DNA of 44,068 nucleotides from UBA4055 sp036721445 (GTDB lineage Bacteria > UBA4055): NCBI GenBank assembly GCA_036721445.1, contig DAIMKZ010000006.1, positions 1 through 44,068 on the forward strand, given 5' to 3'. The notes below the pieces were generated by a model. That model ran no database searches, was not told the origin of the DNA, and saw only the letters and a list, made by a program, of their open reading frames with translations. Each line of letters starts with the position of its first letter. Position 1 is the first letter of the stretch. Shown in pieces: positions 16,273 to 25,078 of the stretch. The position numbers were made by a program, and so were the translations under genes.

Positions 16273-17481
16273 GTGAAAAGTAAAAAAAGAAAATTTTTCC
16301 TATGTTATTTCGAATCTACTCGTGAGTGCAATCAGGACTGTAAATACTGCATGACCAAAATGGAAGTGCCGCCAAAAGAGAAGGAACTGACTACTGACGA
16401 AGTAAAACGGTTCGTGGTGGATGAAGTAAAAAAGATCTGCGATACCGGGCTCATAGCTTTTTCCGGAGGTGAATTTCTCTTAAGAAAAGACGCTCTCGAG
16501 CTTTTGGATTATAACAGAAGGTCAGGTCTATACGCATTCATTAATACTAACGGCGAGATACTTACTCCTGTACTTCTGAACAGTATCAAGAGAGCCACGA
16601 AAGGAAAAGTTATCTTCGGGTTCTCGTTGGACTCGATAGATGAAAACGCGCACGGTGAAACAAGATCGAGTAAACCCGAGGATATTCTTAAGCTCGCAAG
16701 AATGTGCGACCGGGAGAAAATCGGTTATTTTTTCCTAATCACGATTACTAAGCTGAACATGAACTCGCTCGATAAAACTCTCAAGTTTCTGACAAAGCAC
16801 AATATTCCGACTCTGAGATCGCCGTTCGTGCCGAGAGGCGCAGGGCAGTCAATAAAGGAGATCGCTTTTGACAGAAACGATATGGAAAAAATAATAAATC
16901 CTGCCCTCAGAGCAAATCCTCTGAATTATGTCAGCTTCACGCCTTTCTTCGCCTCTCCAGAATATATGGAGGAAACATGGAAGCTTCTCGAAGTCCCGAT
17001 CTCGACTTTCGGCTGTCAGGCGGCGAGGGGCTTTATCGGAGTAAATGCGGAGGGAGACGTCGCACCTTGCGTACACCTTCTCGATGCCGGACTTGACTGT
17101 GGAAATGTAAGAAAAACACTGCTGTCTGAGATCATGGAAACGAACGCTTTGATGAAAAGTCTTGCGGACGGCAGCGAAGTGAAAGGGAAATGCGGAAAAT
17201 GCCGCTATAAACATTCGTGCCGGGGCTGCAGAGCGCTGGCGTTCTATTCGTCGGGAGATCCGCTTGGAGAAGACCCGACCTGCTTCTTTGAACCGGAAGA
17301 CGGTAATGCTAAATCACAATATGAGACAGATTGCAACGATAATGTAGCCGAATTCATTCGTTTTCTGGCCTTGAACAAACCCTGGAACAGGATCTTCAGC
17401 CCCGCTACATTCCGCGCAAAGTTAAAAACGGTCGCGTGGGTGCTAAGGACATACCGGAAAAGCAAAAGGACAGCAAAATGA
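16273..17481 (+). CDS. Radical SAM/SPASM enzyme, unknown substrate
   Basis: A 402-residue enzyme. The SAM-cluster motif is CNQDCKYC (Cys 19, 23, 26), followed by FSGGEFLLR, the SAM-binding GGE block. The C-terminal third has many cysteines (FGCQAARG, APCVHLL, KGKCGKCRYKHSCRGCRA, DPTCF) typical of a SPASM domain carrying auxiliary Fe-S clusters; such enzymes modify peptides, anaerobic sulfatases or cofactors. The start is GTG at 16273 because no ATG precedes the Cys motif; the ribosome site is weak. It overlaps the next radical SAM gene by ATGA. No obvious precursor peptide gene is nearby. Confidence 0.88.
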   Translation: MKSKKRKFFLCYFESTRECNQDCKYCMTKMEVPPKEKELTTDEVKRFVVDEVKKICDTGLIAFSGGEFLLRKDALELLDYNRRSGLYAFINTNGEILTPVLLNSIKRATKGKVIFGFSLDSIDENAHGETRSSKPEDILKLARMCDREKIGYFFLITITKLNMNSLDKTLKFLTKHNIPTLRSPFVPRGAGQSIKEIAFDRNDMEKIINPALRANPLNYVSFTPFFASPEYMEETWKLLEVPISTFGCQAARGFIGVNAEGDVAPCVHLLDAGLDCGNVRKTLLSEIMETNALMKSLADGSEVKGKCGKCRYKHSCRGCRALAFYSSGDPLGEDPTCFFEPEDGNAKSQYETDCNDNVAEFIRFLALNKPWNRIFSPATFRAKLKTVAWVLRTYRKSKRTAK

Positions 17482-18782
17482 AGATACTGCTGATTAAACC
17501 TAAATGGTTCATTAGGAACGGACTGTACAGATTCGTCAACGACATCAAATTCACGCCTCTGCATCTCGGAATAATCGCGGCACTGTCCGACGGTCATGAA
17601 GTCAAAATAGTTGACGCTGACTGGGAAGGACTACCTTATGAAGAGGATTTCGATCTAGTCGGTATCACAGTTACAACTTTCACTTCGGAGCAGGCTTTTG
17701 ATATTTCCGCTAAATTCCGAAGCAAAGGGTCAAAAGTGGTTCTGGGCGGTGTTCATCCCTGCCTTATGCCCGATGAATGCCTTGAGCATGCCGACAGCAT
17801 CGTGATAGGAGAAGCGGAATATACATGGCCGGAAGTCCTAAAAGATGCAGAAAACGGAGTGCTAAAAAAAATATACAGAAACGATAAGCTCGTCGATATG
17901 AAAGACGTTCCTTTTCCCAGAAGAGATCTTCTTCTGGAATCTTCCTGGATAGCCTGCGTTCAGATCACGCGCGGATGTCCTAACACCTGCCGTTACTGCT
18001 ACCTTCCCAACGTACCGTGGAGAACTTTCAGAAAAAGAAATATCGGCGATGTTTATAATGAACTCAAGAATATTAAGCAGAAAGTGATCTTCTTTGTAGA
18101 TGACAATCTTTTTGCCGATGTAGACTATGCTATAGAGCTTTTTGACCGTATCGCTCCTTTAAAAAAACTTTTCTCCGTACAGGCGCCGACAACGATCACT
18201 GAGAACAAGCTTCTTCTCTCCAAGCTTAAAAAAGCGGGATGTTTCAATGTTCAGATGGGCTTTCAGACAGTCAATCCGCAGTCGCTTGAATGGGCTTCGA
18301 TAAAGCAGAACCGCGTAGATAAATACAAGGATATTGTAGCCGAATTACACAAATACAACATACTCGTGACAGCTTTTCTGATGTTCGGATTCGACACTGA
18401 CGACAAGAACATCTTTCAGGCTGCAGTCGATATGGTAAAAGATGTAGATATGGATGACGCTCATCTTTATATATTGACGCCTTATCCCGGAACTGAAATG
18501 TACGAACAATTCAAAAAAGAAGGCAGGCTGCTTGAAGGCCATGACAGGACTCATTTCGGATGGGCTAACGCGGTGTTCAAGCCTAAACTGATGAGCCCGG
18601 AAGAGCTGGAAAAAGGTGTGAAAGACGCGTACGAACAGCTGCACGCGCATTTCACGAAACAACTGCCCCGCAAGATATTTATGCGAATACCATGGCTGAT
18701 CAAAAACCCTGCGCTGCTCTTAACACTTATAAAAGGTACTCTGGGAAGAAAGAACGTAGCCAGAGAGCTCGAGGGAACTTAA
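17478..18782 (+). CDS. B12-binding-type radical SAM enzyme
   Basis: A 434-residue enzyme with an N-terminal Rossmann-like B12-binding-type domain (residues 1-125, ending VLGGVHPCLMP and IGEAEYTWPEVL) and a radical SAM domain with CPNTCRYC (Cys 167, 171, 174), FFVDDNLF and a C-terminal region like that of the B12-binding radical SAM family (often with DUF4070). The B12 part lacks the DxHxxG lower-ligand motif, common in this family. Members include methyltransferases and ring-forming enzymes; the substrate is unknown. The first in-frame ATG (17436) lies inside the preceding gene; ATG 17478 forms an ATGA overlap. Confidence 0.88.
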   Translation: MKILLIKPKWFIRNGLYRFVNDIKFTPLHLGIIAALSDGHEVKIVDADWEGLPYEEDFDLVGITVTTFTSEQAFDISAKFRSKGSKVVLGGVHPCLMPDECLEHADSIVIGEAEYTWPEVLKDAENGVLKKIYRNDKLVDMKDVPFPRRDLLLESSWIACVQITRGCPNTCRYCYLPNVPWRTFRKRNIGDVYNELKNIKQKVIFFVDDNLFADVDYAIELFDRIAPLKKLFSVQAPTTITENKLLLSKLKKAGCFNVQMGFQTVNPQSLEWASIKQNRVDKYKDIVAELHKYNILVTAFLMFGFDTDDKNIFQAAVDMVKDVDMDDAHLYILTPYPGTEMYEQFKKEGRLLEGHDRTHFGWANAVFKPKLMSPEELEKGVKDAYEQLHAHFTKQLPRKIFMRIPWLIKNPALLLTLIKGTLGRKNVARELEGT

Positions 18783-18800
18783 TGACAGCGTTTATTTCAT

Positions 18801-18831
18801 TTGAGATTTTCCCTACTTTGTCGTAAATTTA
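18801..18831 (+). promoter_or_regulatory. DUF58/ahcY promoter, TTG-N20-TAAATTTA
   Basis: TTG (18801-18803), 20 bases, TAAATTTA (18824-18831). The ATG comes 7 bases later without a Shine-Dalgarno sequence, suggesting a leaderless or nearly leaderless mRNA. Confidence 0.65.
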
Positions 18832-18838
18832 GTCCGCA

Positions 18839-19738
18839 ATGGCAGAAGACTACAAAAAATATCTTGATCCGGAATTCATCGCGACATTTTCGAACCTGAG
18901 CCTGACTACGAGGATGGTGCTCAAAGGCTACATGCTCGGCATTCATTCAAGCCCGATGAAGGGTTTTTCCGCGGAATTTTCCGAGCACAAACAGTACAAC
19001 GACGGAGATTCCACCAGGTTCATAGACTGGAAGATATTCGGCAGAACAGAAAAATATTTTCTGAAGCAATTCGAGGACGAGACGAACATTTACGCCAATA
19101 TTTTTCTCGACAGATCGGCCTCGATGGACTTTTGTTCCGGAAAATTCAGATATTCAAAACTTGATTACGGGAAACAGCTTGCTGCGGCTGTTTCGACTAT
19201 ACTGATCAATCAGAAAGACTCCGTTGGTTTCGGAAATTACGCAGATGAGCTTAAAGAATATATCCCGCCGAGATCGTCGAAACAGCATCTGAAGAATATA
19301 CTGATAAACCTTGAAGATCACAGATCTTATAAAACGAACGAGACATACCGCTCGTTTGACCACATCAGCCTCAAATTAAACAAATCAGGAATACTCGTCG
19401 TGATCTCGGACCTTCTCGAAGAGCCTCAGGATCTGATCGGCAGAATACTTACGATGCAGAAAAGGCAGCAGGACATTATTGTGTTCATGATCGCCGACGA
19501 CGATGAATATAATCTTGAGCTCGGTACACACATGAACCTTATCGATTCTGAAACTGATGACAGCCTTATAATCAAAACACCGCTTTTAAAGGAAAAGTAT
19601 AAAAAGATCTATGAAGAACATATAAACAGGTTCAAAAAAGTCTTTACGGAAAAGAAAATTTATTTTACATTCATCACGACCAGAACGCCGTTCCACATTC
19701 CTCTGAGGGAGATCGTTCTCGTCAGAGGGAAAAAATAA
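18839..19738 (+). CDS. DUF58 (VWA-like) protein
   Basis: A 299-residue cytoplasmic protein of the DUF58 family. Marks are FSEHKQYNDGDSTRFIDWKI, then a von Willebrand A-like segment with FLDRSASMDF (a DxSxS metal site) and VVISDLLEEP. DUF58 proteins usually sit beside MoxR ATPases and membrane VWA proteins (Bat operons); here neither is adjacent, and ahcY follows after 14 bases instead. Role unknown. Confidence 0.88.
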   Translation: MAEDYKKYLDPEFIATFSNLSLTTRMVLKGYMLGIHSSPMKGFSAEFSEHKQYNDGDSTRFIDWKIFGRTEKYFLKQFEDETNIYANIFLDRSASMDFCSGKFRYSKLDYGKQLAAAVSTILINQKDSVGFGNYADELKEYIPPRSSKQHLKNILINLEDHRSYKTNETYRSFDHISLKLNKSGILVVISDLLEEPQDLIGRILTMQKRQQDIIVFMIADDDEYNLELGTHMNLIDSETDDSLIIKTPLLKEKYKKIYEEHINRFKKVFTEKKIYFTFITTRTPFHIPLREIVLVRGKK

Positions 19739-19752
19739 CTGACGGAGATAAA

Positions 19753-21180
19753 ATGAAAAGCTACATCGATGAGAAAACGCCTTACAAAGTAAAAGATATC
19801 AGTCTCGCGGCATTCGGCAGGAAAGAGATCGAGATCGCAGAGCAGGAAATGCCCGGACTTATGTCGATACGAAAGAAATACGCGCCTGCAAAACCCCTGA
19901 AAGGCGTAAGAATAATGGGATCGCTGCACATGACGATCCAGACGGCCGTTCTCATCGAGACTCTGGTCGAGCTCGGTGCCGAAGTGAGATGGTCGAGCTG
20001 CAACATCTTCTCGACCCAGGACCATGCCGCCGCCGCCATAGCCGAAGCCGGCATACCCGTTTTTGCGTGGAAGGGCGAGACTCTCGACGAGTTCTGGTGG
20101 TGTACGGCTCAGGCTATGTCTTTCCCGGGGGGAAAAGGTCCTCAGCTCATAGTCGACGACGGCGGCGATGCCACACTGATGTTCCATAAAGGCTACTATG
20201 CAGAAAAAGACCCTAAGCTCTTCAACACAAAAGACAAAAGTTCTGACGGGAAAGCACTGTTCAGATCGCTTAAGCTTATGTATGAAGAAGATAAGAATAA
20301 ATGGCAGAGATGCGCAAAAGAGCTTAAGGGTGTGTCCGAAGAGACGACGACAGGCGTTCACAGATTGTACAAAATGTTCGAGAACGGCGAGCTTCTTCTA
20401 CCTTCGATAAACGTCAACGATTCGGTAACTAAATCGAAATTCGATAATCTGTACGGCTGCCGTGAATCTCTGCCCGACGGCATCAAGAGAGCGACTGATG
20501 TCATGCTCGCCGGTAAAGTCGCCGTCGTGTGCGGATACGGCGACGTCGGCAAAGGTTCTGCAAGATCGCTCAAGAATTACGGCGCCAGAGTTATAGTGAC
20601 CGAGATCGATCCCATCTGCGCGTTACAGGCTTCGATGGAAGGCTACGAAGTGACCACGGTCGAGGACACGCTGGGAAGAGCTGACATTTATGTTACCACA
20701 ACCGGCAACAAGGATATCATCCGCTTAGAGCACATGCTCAAAATGAAAGATCAGGCGATCGTCTGCAACATCGGGCACTTCGACAACGAGATCCAGGTTG
20801 AAAAACTCGAGAAATCAAAAGAACTTAAGAAAAAAACCAACATCAAGCCTCAGGTCGACAAATACACTTTCAAAGACGGACACGAGATTTTCTTACTTGC
20901 TGAAGGCAGACTGGTCAATCTCGGATGCGCGACAGGCCACCCGTCATTCGTGATGAGCAACTCTTTCTCGAATCAGGTACTCGCCCAGCTCGATCTCTGG
21001 GAGAACAGGAAAAAGTATAAGGTCGGTGTTTACAGGCTGTCAAAGAAAGCCGACGAGGAGGTCGCAAGACTGCATCTTGAGAAGATCGGCGTAAAACTGA
21101 CTAAAATGACGAAAGATCAGGCTGACTATATTGGCGTTCCTCTTGAAGGACCGTTTAAGCCCGAACATTACAGATATTAG
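19753..21180 (+). CDS. ahcY: S-adenosylhomocysteinase
   Basis: A 475-residue NAD-dependent enzyme that hydrolyses S-adenosylhomocysteine to adenosine and homocysteine, relieving product inhibition of methyltransferases. Signatures are SCNIFSTQDHAAAAIA, the NAD loop GYGDVGKGSARS, and GHFDNEIQV, with the C-terminal KPEHYRY. Length fits the bacterial subgroup with an internal insert. The ribosome site ACGGAG is 6 bases upstream. The two SAM-consuming radical enzymes upstream would benefit if they are methylases, although the DUF58 promoter separates them. Confidence 0.97.
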   Translation: MKSYIDEKTPYKVKDISLAAFGRKEIEIAEQEMPGLMSIRKKYAPAKPLKGVRIMGSLHMTIQTAVLIETLVELGAEVRWSSCNIFSTQDHAAAAIAEAGIPVFAWKGETLDEFWWCTAQAMSFPGGKGPQLIVDDGGDATLMFHKGYYAEKDPKLFNTKDKSSDGKALFRSLKLMYEEDKNKWQRCAKELKGVSEETTTGVHRLYKMFENGELLLPSINVNDSVTKSKFDNLYGCRESLPDGIKRATDVMLAGKVAVVCGYGDVGKGSARSLKNYGARVIVTEIDPICALQASMEGYEVTTVEDTLGRADIYVTTTGNKDIIRLEHMLKMKDQAIVCNIGHFDNEIQVEKLEKSKELKKKTNIKPQVDKYTFKDGHEIFLLAEGRLVNLGCATGHPSFVMSNSFSNQVLAQLDLWENRKKYKVGVYRLSKKADEEVARLHLEKIGVKLTKMTKDQADYIGVPLEGPFKPEHYRY

Positions 21181-22136
21181 AAATTTATGGCGAATCCCAG
21201 ACCCGCGGCTTTATTCTGAAAGTCGTAGGTCGGGGTCACAGATATGTTATACTTTTTCTTCAGTTCTGAATTGTAACTTACCGTTGTAATGAAAGCGTCC
21301 ACAGGCGACACCATGTGATTCAGTGTCATAAACGAGAAGCCGTATCCGACATATGCTGCTCCTTGATCAGGATCGTCTCCCAGCTTAAAAAGTCCGACAA
21401 TTACCGTAGTAAATCCCGCAAGCTCTATTGTCTTATACAGCCATGCGCGGTTTATATTACCCCAGCCCGGGAACACCAGCGACTTTACTCCGTTATCGAT
21501 CGGGGACTGCACTTCTTCCTTATACCTCTTTTTTGCAAGTTCGACCTTGTATTCCTCTCTGGAAATTCCCAGAAGCTCCCATTCAGTTATCTCTCCGTTC
21601 CCGCCCGGTGTTACGACCGGCTGAGGCTCGACTTCCTCTATCTCCTTCAGCTGTTCGGGTTCTTCGATCTTCTGCATTTCGATACCGGCAAGTATCTTTA
21701 CCGCGTTCTCGATCATAATAAATAGATCGTCCTCGGCGCACTTTTTCCTGTAAGGTATTATCTTATCGCTCTCGCCAGTTTCAACGTCGATCATCTTGAC
21801 AGTAAGAGAATATGTATTTCCGAGTTTGCCGAGAGAGCCGGTCACGATTTTCTGAACGCCGAGCATCTCCCCCATCTCCACATAACACTGGTTATCGTCG
21901 CAGAGCCCTGAAGCCTGGAAAGCCTGCTCTCCCATTATCTCCTGCATGTTCTCCCTGTTCATGACCCTGTATTTTTCGTACTTGAACATTTCGGCTCTGA
22001 GAGCGTCCGTCAGAAGTTTGGAGAAATGCTCAGGCACTCCCAGGTTCCTAAGATCGATGACCGCGACCGAAGTCTGCTGAGCGTACACTGACAGATGGAT
22101 CATCAGTATGGAGAAAACGAAACACCAGAATTTCAT
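21177..22136 (-). CDS. Secreted CsgG/LpoB-like protein with membrane-type C-terminal part
   Basis: A 319-residue protein with signal peptide (MKFWCFVFSILMIHLSVYA). Residues about 22-155 (VAVIDLRNLG, LRAEMFKYEKYRVMNRENM, YVEMGEMLGVQKIVTGSLGK) resemble the N-terminal fold shared by CsgG, TolB-N and LpoB proteins. The C-terminal third has a hydrophobic stretch (FAGFTTVIVGLF-type) after VKSLVFPGWGNI, recalling DUF5683-like envelope proteins. Its stop overlaps the ahcY stop by 4 bases, tail to tail. Precise role unknown. Confidence 0.7.
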   Translation of the reverse strand: MKFWCFVFSILMIHLSVYAQQTSVAVIDLRNLGVPEHFSKLLTDALRAEMFKYEKYRVMNRENMQEIMGEQAFQASGLCDDNQCYVEMGEMLGVQKIVTGSLGKLGNTYSLTVKMIDVETGESDKIIPYRKKCAEDDLFIMIENAVKILAGIEMQKIEEPEQLKEIEEVEPQPVVTPGGNGEITEWELLGISREEYKVELAKKRYKEEVQSPIDNGVKSLVFPGWGNINRAWLYKTIELAGFTTVIVGLFKLGDDPDQGAAYVGYGFSFMTLNHMVSPVDAFITTVSYNSELKKKYNISVTPTYDFQNKAAGLGFAINF

Positions 22137-22168
22137 ATAATCCGCTCCGGTAAATAAACTTTCCTATA

Positions 22169-22199
22169 AAAATATATAATTATTAGAGGAATTTTGCAA
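22169..22199 (-). promoter_or_regulatory. Promoter of CsgG-like gene, TTG-N20-TATATTTT
   Basis: Minus-strand TTG (22199-22197), 20 bases, TATATTTT (22176-22169), with a leader of about 30 bases containing CGGAG before the ATG. Confidence 0.6.
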
Positions 22200-22223
22200 T
22201 AAAATATTGGTAAGCCGGTTCAG

Positions 22224-22784
22224 TTAAACGATCTTAACAATACTGACAGAGATGATATTACCTTCAACTTCCAGATCATTCTCAGATCCGGAAACATAAA
22301 GAAGATAATTTTTTGTCAGATCCGTTTTCCGGTCTTTATGAACGATCACCGTATCAGATAATGCGTAGATCAGCAGTTCTTTTTTCGCTGCGGATATTTT
22401 TCCGCACGACATGATCTTTACGTCTGAAACACATCTTTCTCTCAGCGTCATAACATTGAAGTCTTTTATTGGTCCGTTTACAAGCTCAGCATGAGTCTCT
22501 TCATCTCCGGAGAACAAAGCAATGTCCGATGTCGTGCGCAGTTCGTTCATAGTACCGTCAGAATGATGAAGTCTTATTCCGTTCCCTTCGAGCATTATCA
22601 GAGTTCTGTCGTAGCCTGAGAAATCAGAAAATTCGCCGTCTTCCGTTACTCCCGCCATGCTTAACCGGTAAATGTATTTATCTGTAGCCTGAGCATTCTT
22701 TATAAAAAGTTCGGTTGTGACACCTTTTCCGTTTTTCCACGGCATCGTTTTGTATTCTTCGGGTTTTATTATCCTGTATTCCAT
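22224..22784 (-). CDS. hutD: HutD-family cupin protein
   Basis: A 186-residue double-cupin-type protein of the HutD family: MPWKNGKGVTTE near residue 14, FSDFSGYDRTLIMLEGNGI, and HHSDGT. HutD occurs with histidine-utilisation genes and is proposed to tune the pathway, though no enzymatic activity is established. Here it follows the FAD oxidoreductase by one base, and two hutH-like genes lie about 10 kb away rather than adjacent. Confidence 0.85.
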   Translation of the reverse strand: MEYRIIKPEEYKTMPWKNGKGVTTELFIKNAQATDKYIYRLSMAGVTEDGEFSDFSGYDRTLIMLEGNGIRLHHSDGTMNELRTTSDIALFSGDEETHAELVNGPIKDFNVMTLRERCVSDVKIMSCGKISAAKKELLIYALSDTVIVHKDRKTDLTKNYLLYVSGSENDLEVEGNIISVSIVKIV

Positions 22785-22785
22785 A

Positions 22786-24393
22786 TCAGCTGTCTCCGTT
22801 TACGATGCGGAGTGATAAAGCTTCCGCGATCTTTATGCCGTCTATCGCCGCTGACATGATGCCTCCCGCGTATCCCGCTCCCTCTCCGCCGGGATAAAGT
22901 CCATTTGTGCTTACGCTCTGAAAGTCCTCTCCCCTGATGATCCTGACAGGTGATGAAGTTCTCGTCTCAGATCCCGTAAGAACTGCGTCGTTCATGTCGA
23001 AACCGGTTATTTTTCTTCCGAATTCAGGCAGAGCTTCCTTAATGGCATTTATTGCGTATTCGGGTAGTAATTCTGAAATATCCGTCCATTCTACTCCGGG
23101 AGTATAAGAAGGTTTTACTGAGCCCTGCCCAGTCGAAGGTATGCCTTTGAGAAAGTCACCCGCAAGCTGTGCAGGCGCACGGTAATCACTCCCGCCGAGT
23201 AGAAAGGTCTTTCGCTCGATCTCTCTTTGAAGTTCTACTCCGCCGAGAACGCCGGAAGGATAGTCGGAAGGTTCGACCCCTACGACGACGGCGCTGTTGG
23301 CGTTAATATCGTTCCGCTGGTACTGGCTCATCCCGTTCGTCACGACGCAGCCGTCCTCGGATGTTGCGGCGACCACTCTTCCGCCCGGACACATGCAGAA
23401 AGTGTAAACGCTCCTCCCGTTCGAACAGTGGTGAACGAGCTTGTAATCCGCGGCTCCGAATCTGTCGTCACCCGCGTATTTCCCAAGCCGCGCCCTGTCT
23501 ATCAGCTCCTGAGGATGTTCGATCCTGAATCCTACCGAGAACGGTTTGGGTTCCATTGCAACACCATTTCGCAGGAGCATCTCGAACGTATCCCGGGCGC
23601 TGTGCCCTATCGCGAGCACGACCTTGCCTGCCGCGACTGTTTCGCCGTTCTCAAGGGCAAGTCCTGTAACTGTGCCGTTTTCCGTTATCAGGTCCGTTAT
23701 TTTTGTTTCGAACATGAATTCGCCGCCGAGATCAATTATCCTGTTGCGCAGGTTCTCTACTACCTTTACGAGGCGGAATGTGCCTATGTGCGGCTTCGAA
23801 ACGAACCTGATCTCGTCCGGCGCGCCGGCCGCAGCAAGCTCCTCAAGTACTTTAATCCTGTAATTCTCCGGATCCCTGATCTGCGTGTTGAGCTTGCCGT
23901 CTGAAAAAGTTCCCGCGCCGCCCTCGCCGAACTGGACGTTTGAAGCCGGATCGAACTTGCCGGATCGCCAGAAACCGAACGTATCCGCGCTCCTTTCTTT
24001 CACCCGCTTACCCCGTTCTATGACCAGCGGCCGGAAACCGGACTGTGCCAGGATCAGCGCACTAAACAGACCGCACGGTCCAGTCCCTATCACTACGGGT
24101 CTTTTAAAATTCCGTGAATTTGCTTTTGCTTTGAACTTGTATTCAGTACAAGGCGCAGGTTTTATTTTCTTAAAATTTCTGATCTTAGCAAGGATTTCTT
24201 TTTCATTTTCTATCTCAACATCTAAAGAATAAACGAACCGTATGTTCTCTTTATTCCTCGCGTCATAACTTCTCTTCACGATCTTAGCTGAAAGCAGTCT
24301 TTTTTTAACGATCCTTAATCTCTTCAATACTGCAGCTTCAATCTCATCTTCTGAATGATCGGTATTTAAAATAATATCAGTGATCCTGAGCAT
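22786..24393 (-). CDS. FAD-dependent oxidoreductase, conserved family
   Basis: A 535-residue flavoprotein. A 90-residue N-terminal domain rich in charged helices and strands precedes the FAD-binding site VVIGTGPCGLFSALILA near residue 96 and the ERG motif (LVIERGKRVKE). Further blocks are QFGEGGAGTFSDGKLNTQ and CMCPGGRVVAATSE, found in a widespread family of uncharacterised FAD dehydrogenases. Expressed with hutD (one-base gap). Substrate unknown. Confidence 0.88.
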   Translation of the reverse strand: MLRITDIILNTDHSEDEIEAAVLKRLRIVKKRLLSAKIVKRSYDARNKENIRFVYSLDVEIENEKEILAKIRNFKKIKPAPCTEYKFKAKANSRNFKRPVVIGTGPCGLFSALILAQSGFRPLVIERGKRVKERSADTFGFWRSGKFDPASNVQFGEGGAGTFSDGKLNTQIRDPENYRIKVLEELAAAGAPDEIRFVSKPHIGTFRLVKVVENLRNRIIDLGGEFMFETKITDLITENGTVTGLALENGETVAAGKVVLAIGHSARDTFEMLLRNGVAMEPKPFSVGFRIEHPQELIDRARLGKYAGDDRFGAADYKLVHHCSNGRSVYTFCMCPGGRVVAATSEDGCVVTNGMSQYQRNDINANSAVVVGVEPSDYPSGVLGGVELQREIERKTFLLGGSDYRAPAQLAGDFLKGIPSTGQGSVKPSYTPGVEWTDISELLPEYAINAIKEALPEFGRKITGFDMNDAVLTGSETRTSSPVRIIRGEDFQSVSTNGLYPGGEGAGYAGGIMSAAIDGIKIAEALSLRIVNGDS

Positions 24394-24420
24394 TTTCTAT
24401 CCATGATTCAAATTATAAAA

Positions 24421-24441
24421 TTAGGCGCACGAAGCGCCTAA
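24421..24441 (-). terminator. Terminator after the RRM protein gene
   Basis: Perfect 8-bp stem TTAGGCGC / GCGCCTAA with loop ACGAA, flanked by an A/T run on both sides. It lies 32 bases after the RRM stop and 27 bases before the oxidoreductase start. Confidence 0.75.
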
Positions 24442-24473
24442 ATTTTTTCTAAAGAAATATTTTCAAACGGGGA

Positions 24474-24839
24474 TTATCTGTCGCCGCCTCTTCCGCCTCT
24501 GTTGGCTCCGCCGAATCCGCCTCTGTTGGCTCCGCCGAATCCGCCTCTGTTACCGCCGAAATTGCCTCTCGGAGGTCTGAATCCCCTGTCGCCTTCCGGT
24601 CTTGGTTTGGATTCGTTAACTTTAACAGCTCTGCCGTTCAATTCCTGACCATCCATACCGTCAATGGCTTCTTTAGCTTCGGATTCAGATGACATCTCAA
24701 CAAAACCGAAACCTTTGGATCTCCCGTCGATCTTGTCTTTAACTACTACTGCCGATTCTACGGTACCGAATTTTTCAAATGCGTCTTTAAGATCGTCATC
24801 GGTCGTGTTGTAAGACAGATTTCCCACATAGATTTTCAT
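24474..24839 (-). CDS. RNA-binding protein, single RRM with Gly-rich tail
   Basis: A 121-residue protein of the bacterial RRM class. RNP2 is KIYVGNLSY at the start and RNP1 is KGFGFVEM near residue 43; the tail is Gly/Arg/Phe rich with repeats of GGFGGANR. Such proteins resemble cyanobacterial cold-inducible Rbp proteins and act as RNA chaperones. The ATG at 24839 follows AGGAG; an in-frame extension upstream has no support. The tail contains a 24-bp DNA repeat (listed separately). Confidence 0.93.
   Translation of the reverse strand: MKIYVGNLSYNTTDDDLKDAFEKFGTVESAVVVKDKIDGRSKGFGFVEMSSESEAKEAIDGMDGQELNGRAVKVNESKPRPEGDRGFRPPRGNFGGNRGGFGGANRGGFGGANRGGRGGDR
24493..24540. repeat. 24-bp tandem repeat, two exact copies
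   Basis: Two identical 24-bp units at 24493-24516 and 24517-24540 encode the GGFGGANR octapeptide repeat; a third, decayed unit follows at 24541-24564. Copy number may vary between strains. Confidence 0.85.
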
Positions 24840-24922
24840 TCGCCTCTCCTGATTTGCGTTTCCCTGTTTATTTTTTCCGTACGGACCAAACCGCTCTCTC
24901 TCCAATAATTTAATTGGGTATA

Positions 24923-24953
24923 GTATATTAAAACATATTTTCTGCAAAATCAA
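24923..24953 (-). promoter_or_regulatory. Possible RRM gene promoter, TTG-N20-TAATATAC
   Basis: Minus-strand TTG (24953-24951), 20 bases, TAATATAC (24930-24923). The spacer fits but the -7 box deviates. It would give a leader of roughly 75-80 bases, which is long for this window. Confidence 0.35.
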
Positions 24954-25014
24954 CAACTAAATTGATTATTAACGATGATTTTTTATTTTTATCATTAAAT
25001 ACTCAACTGAACAC

Positions 25015-25045
25015 TTGAAGAATGCGGACCGATTTGTTATATTAT
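25015..25045 (+). promoter_or_regulatory. Promoter of sigma-54 activator operon, TTG-N20-TATATTAT
   Basis: TTG (25015-25017), 20 bases, TATATTAT (25038-25045), with a leader of about 30 bases. The gene is transcribed divergently from the RRM gene. Confidence 0.55.
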
Positions 25046-25078
25046 GTTCTTTGTTAACTTAAACGCCGTGGAAATGCT

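Noticed and set aside
18839..21180. DUF58 gene as part of a Bat/MoxR operon
   Set aside because: No MoxR ATPase or membrane VWA protein adjoins; ahcY follows instead.
23227..23904. 225-codon antisense frame opposite the FAD oxidoreductase
   Set aside because: Low-complexity mirror of a conserved flavoprotein; no start signal or recognisable motifs.
24493..24564. Short regular repeats considered as a CRISPR-like array
   Set aside because: Direct 24-bp copies without spacers, coding for the Gly-rich tail of the RRM protein.
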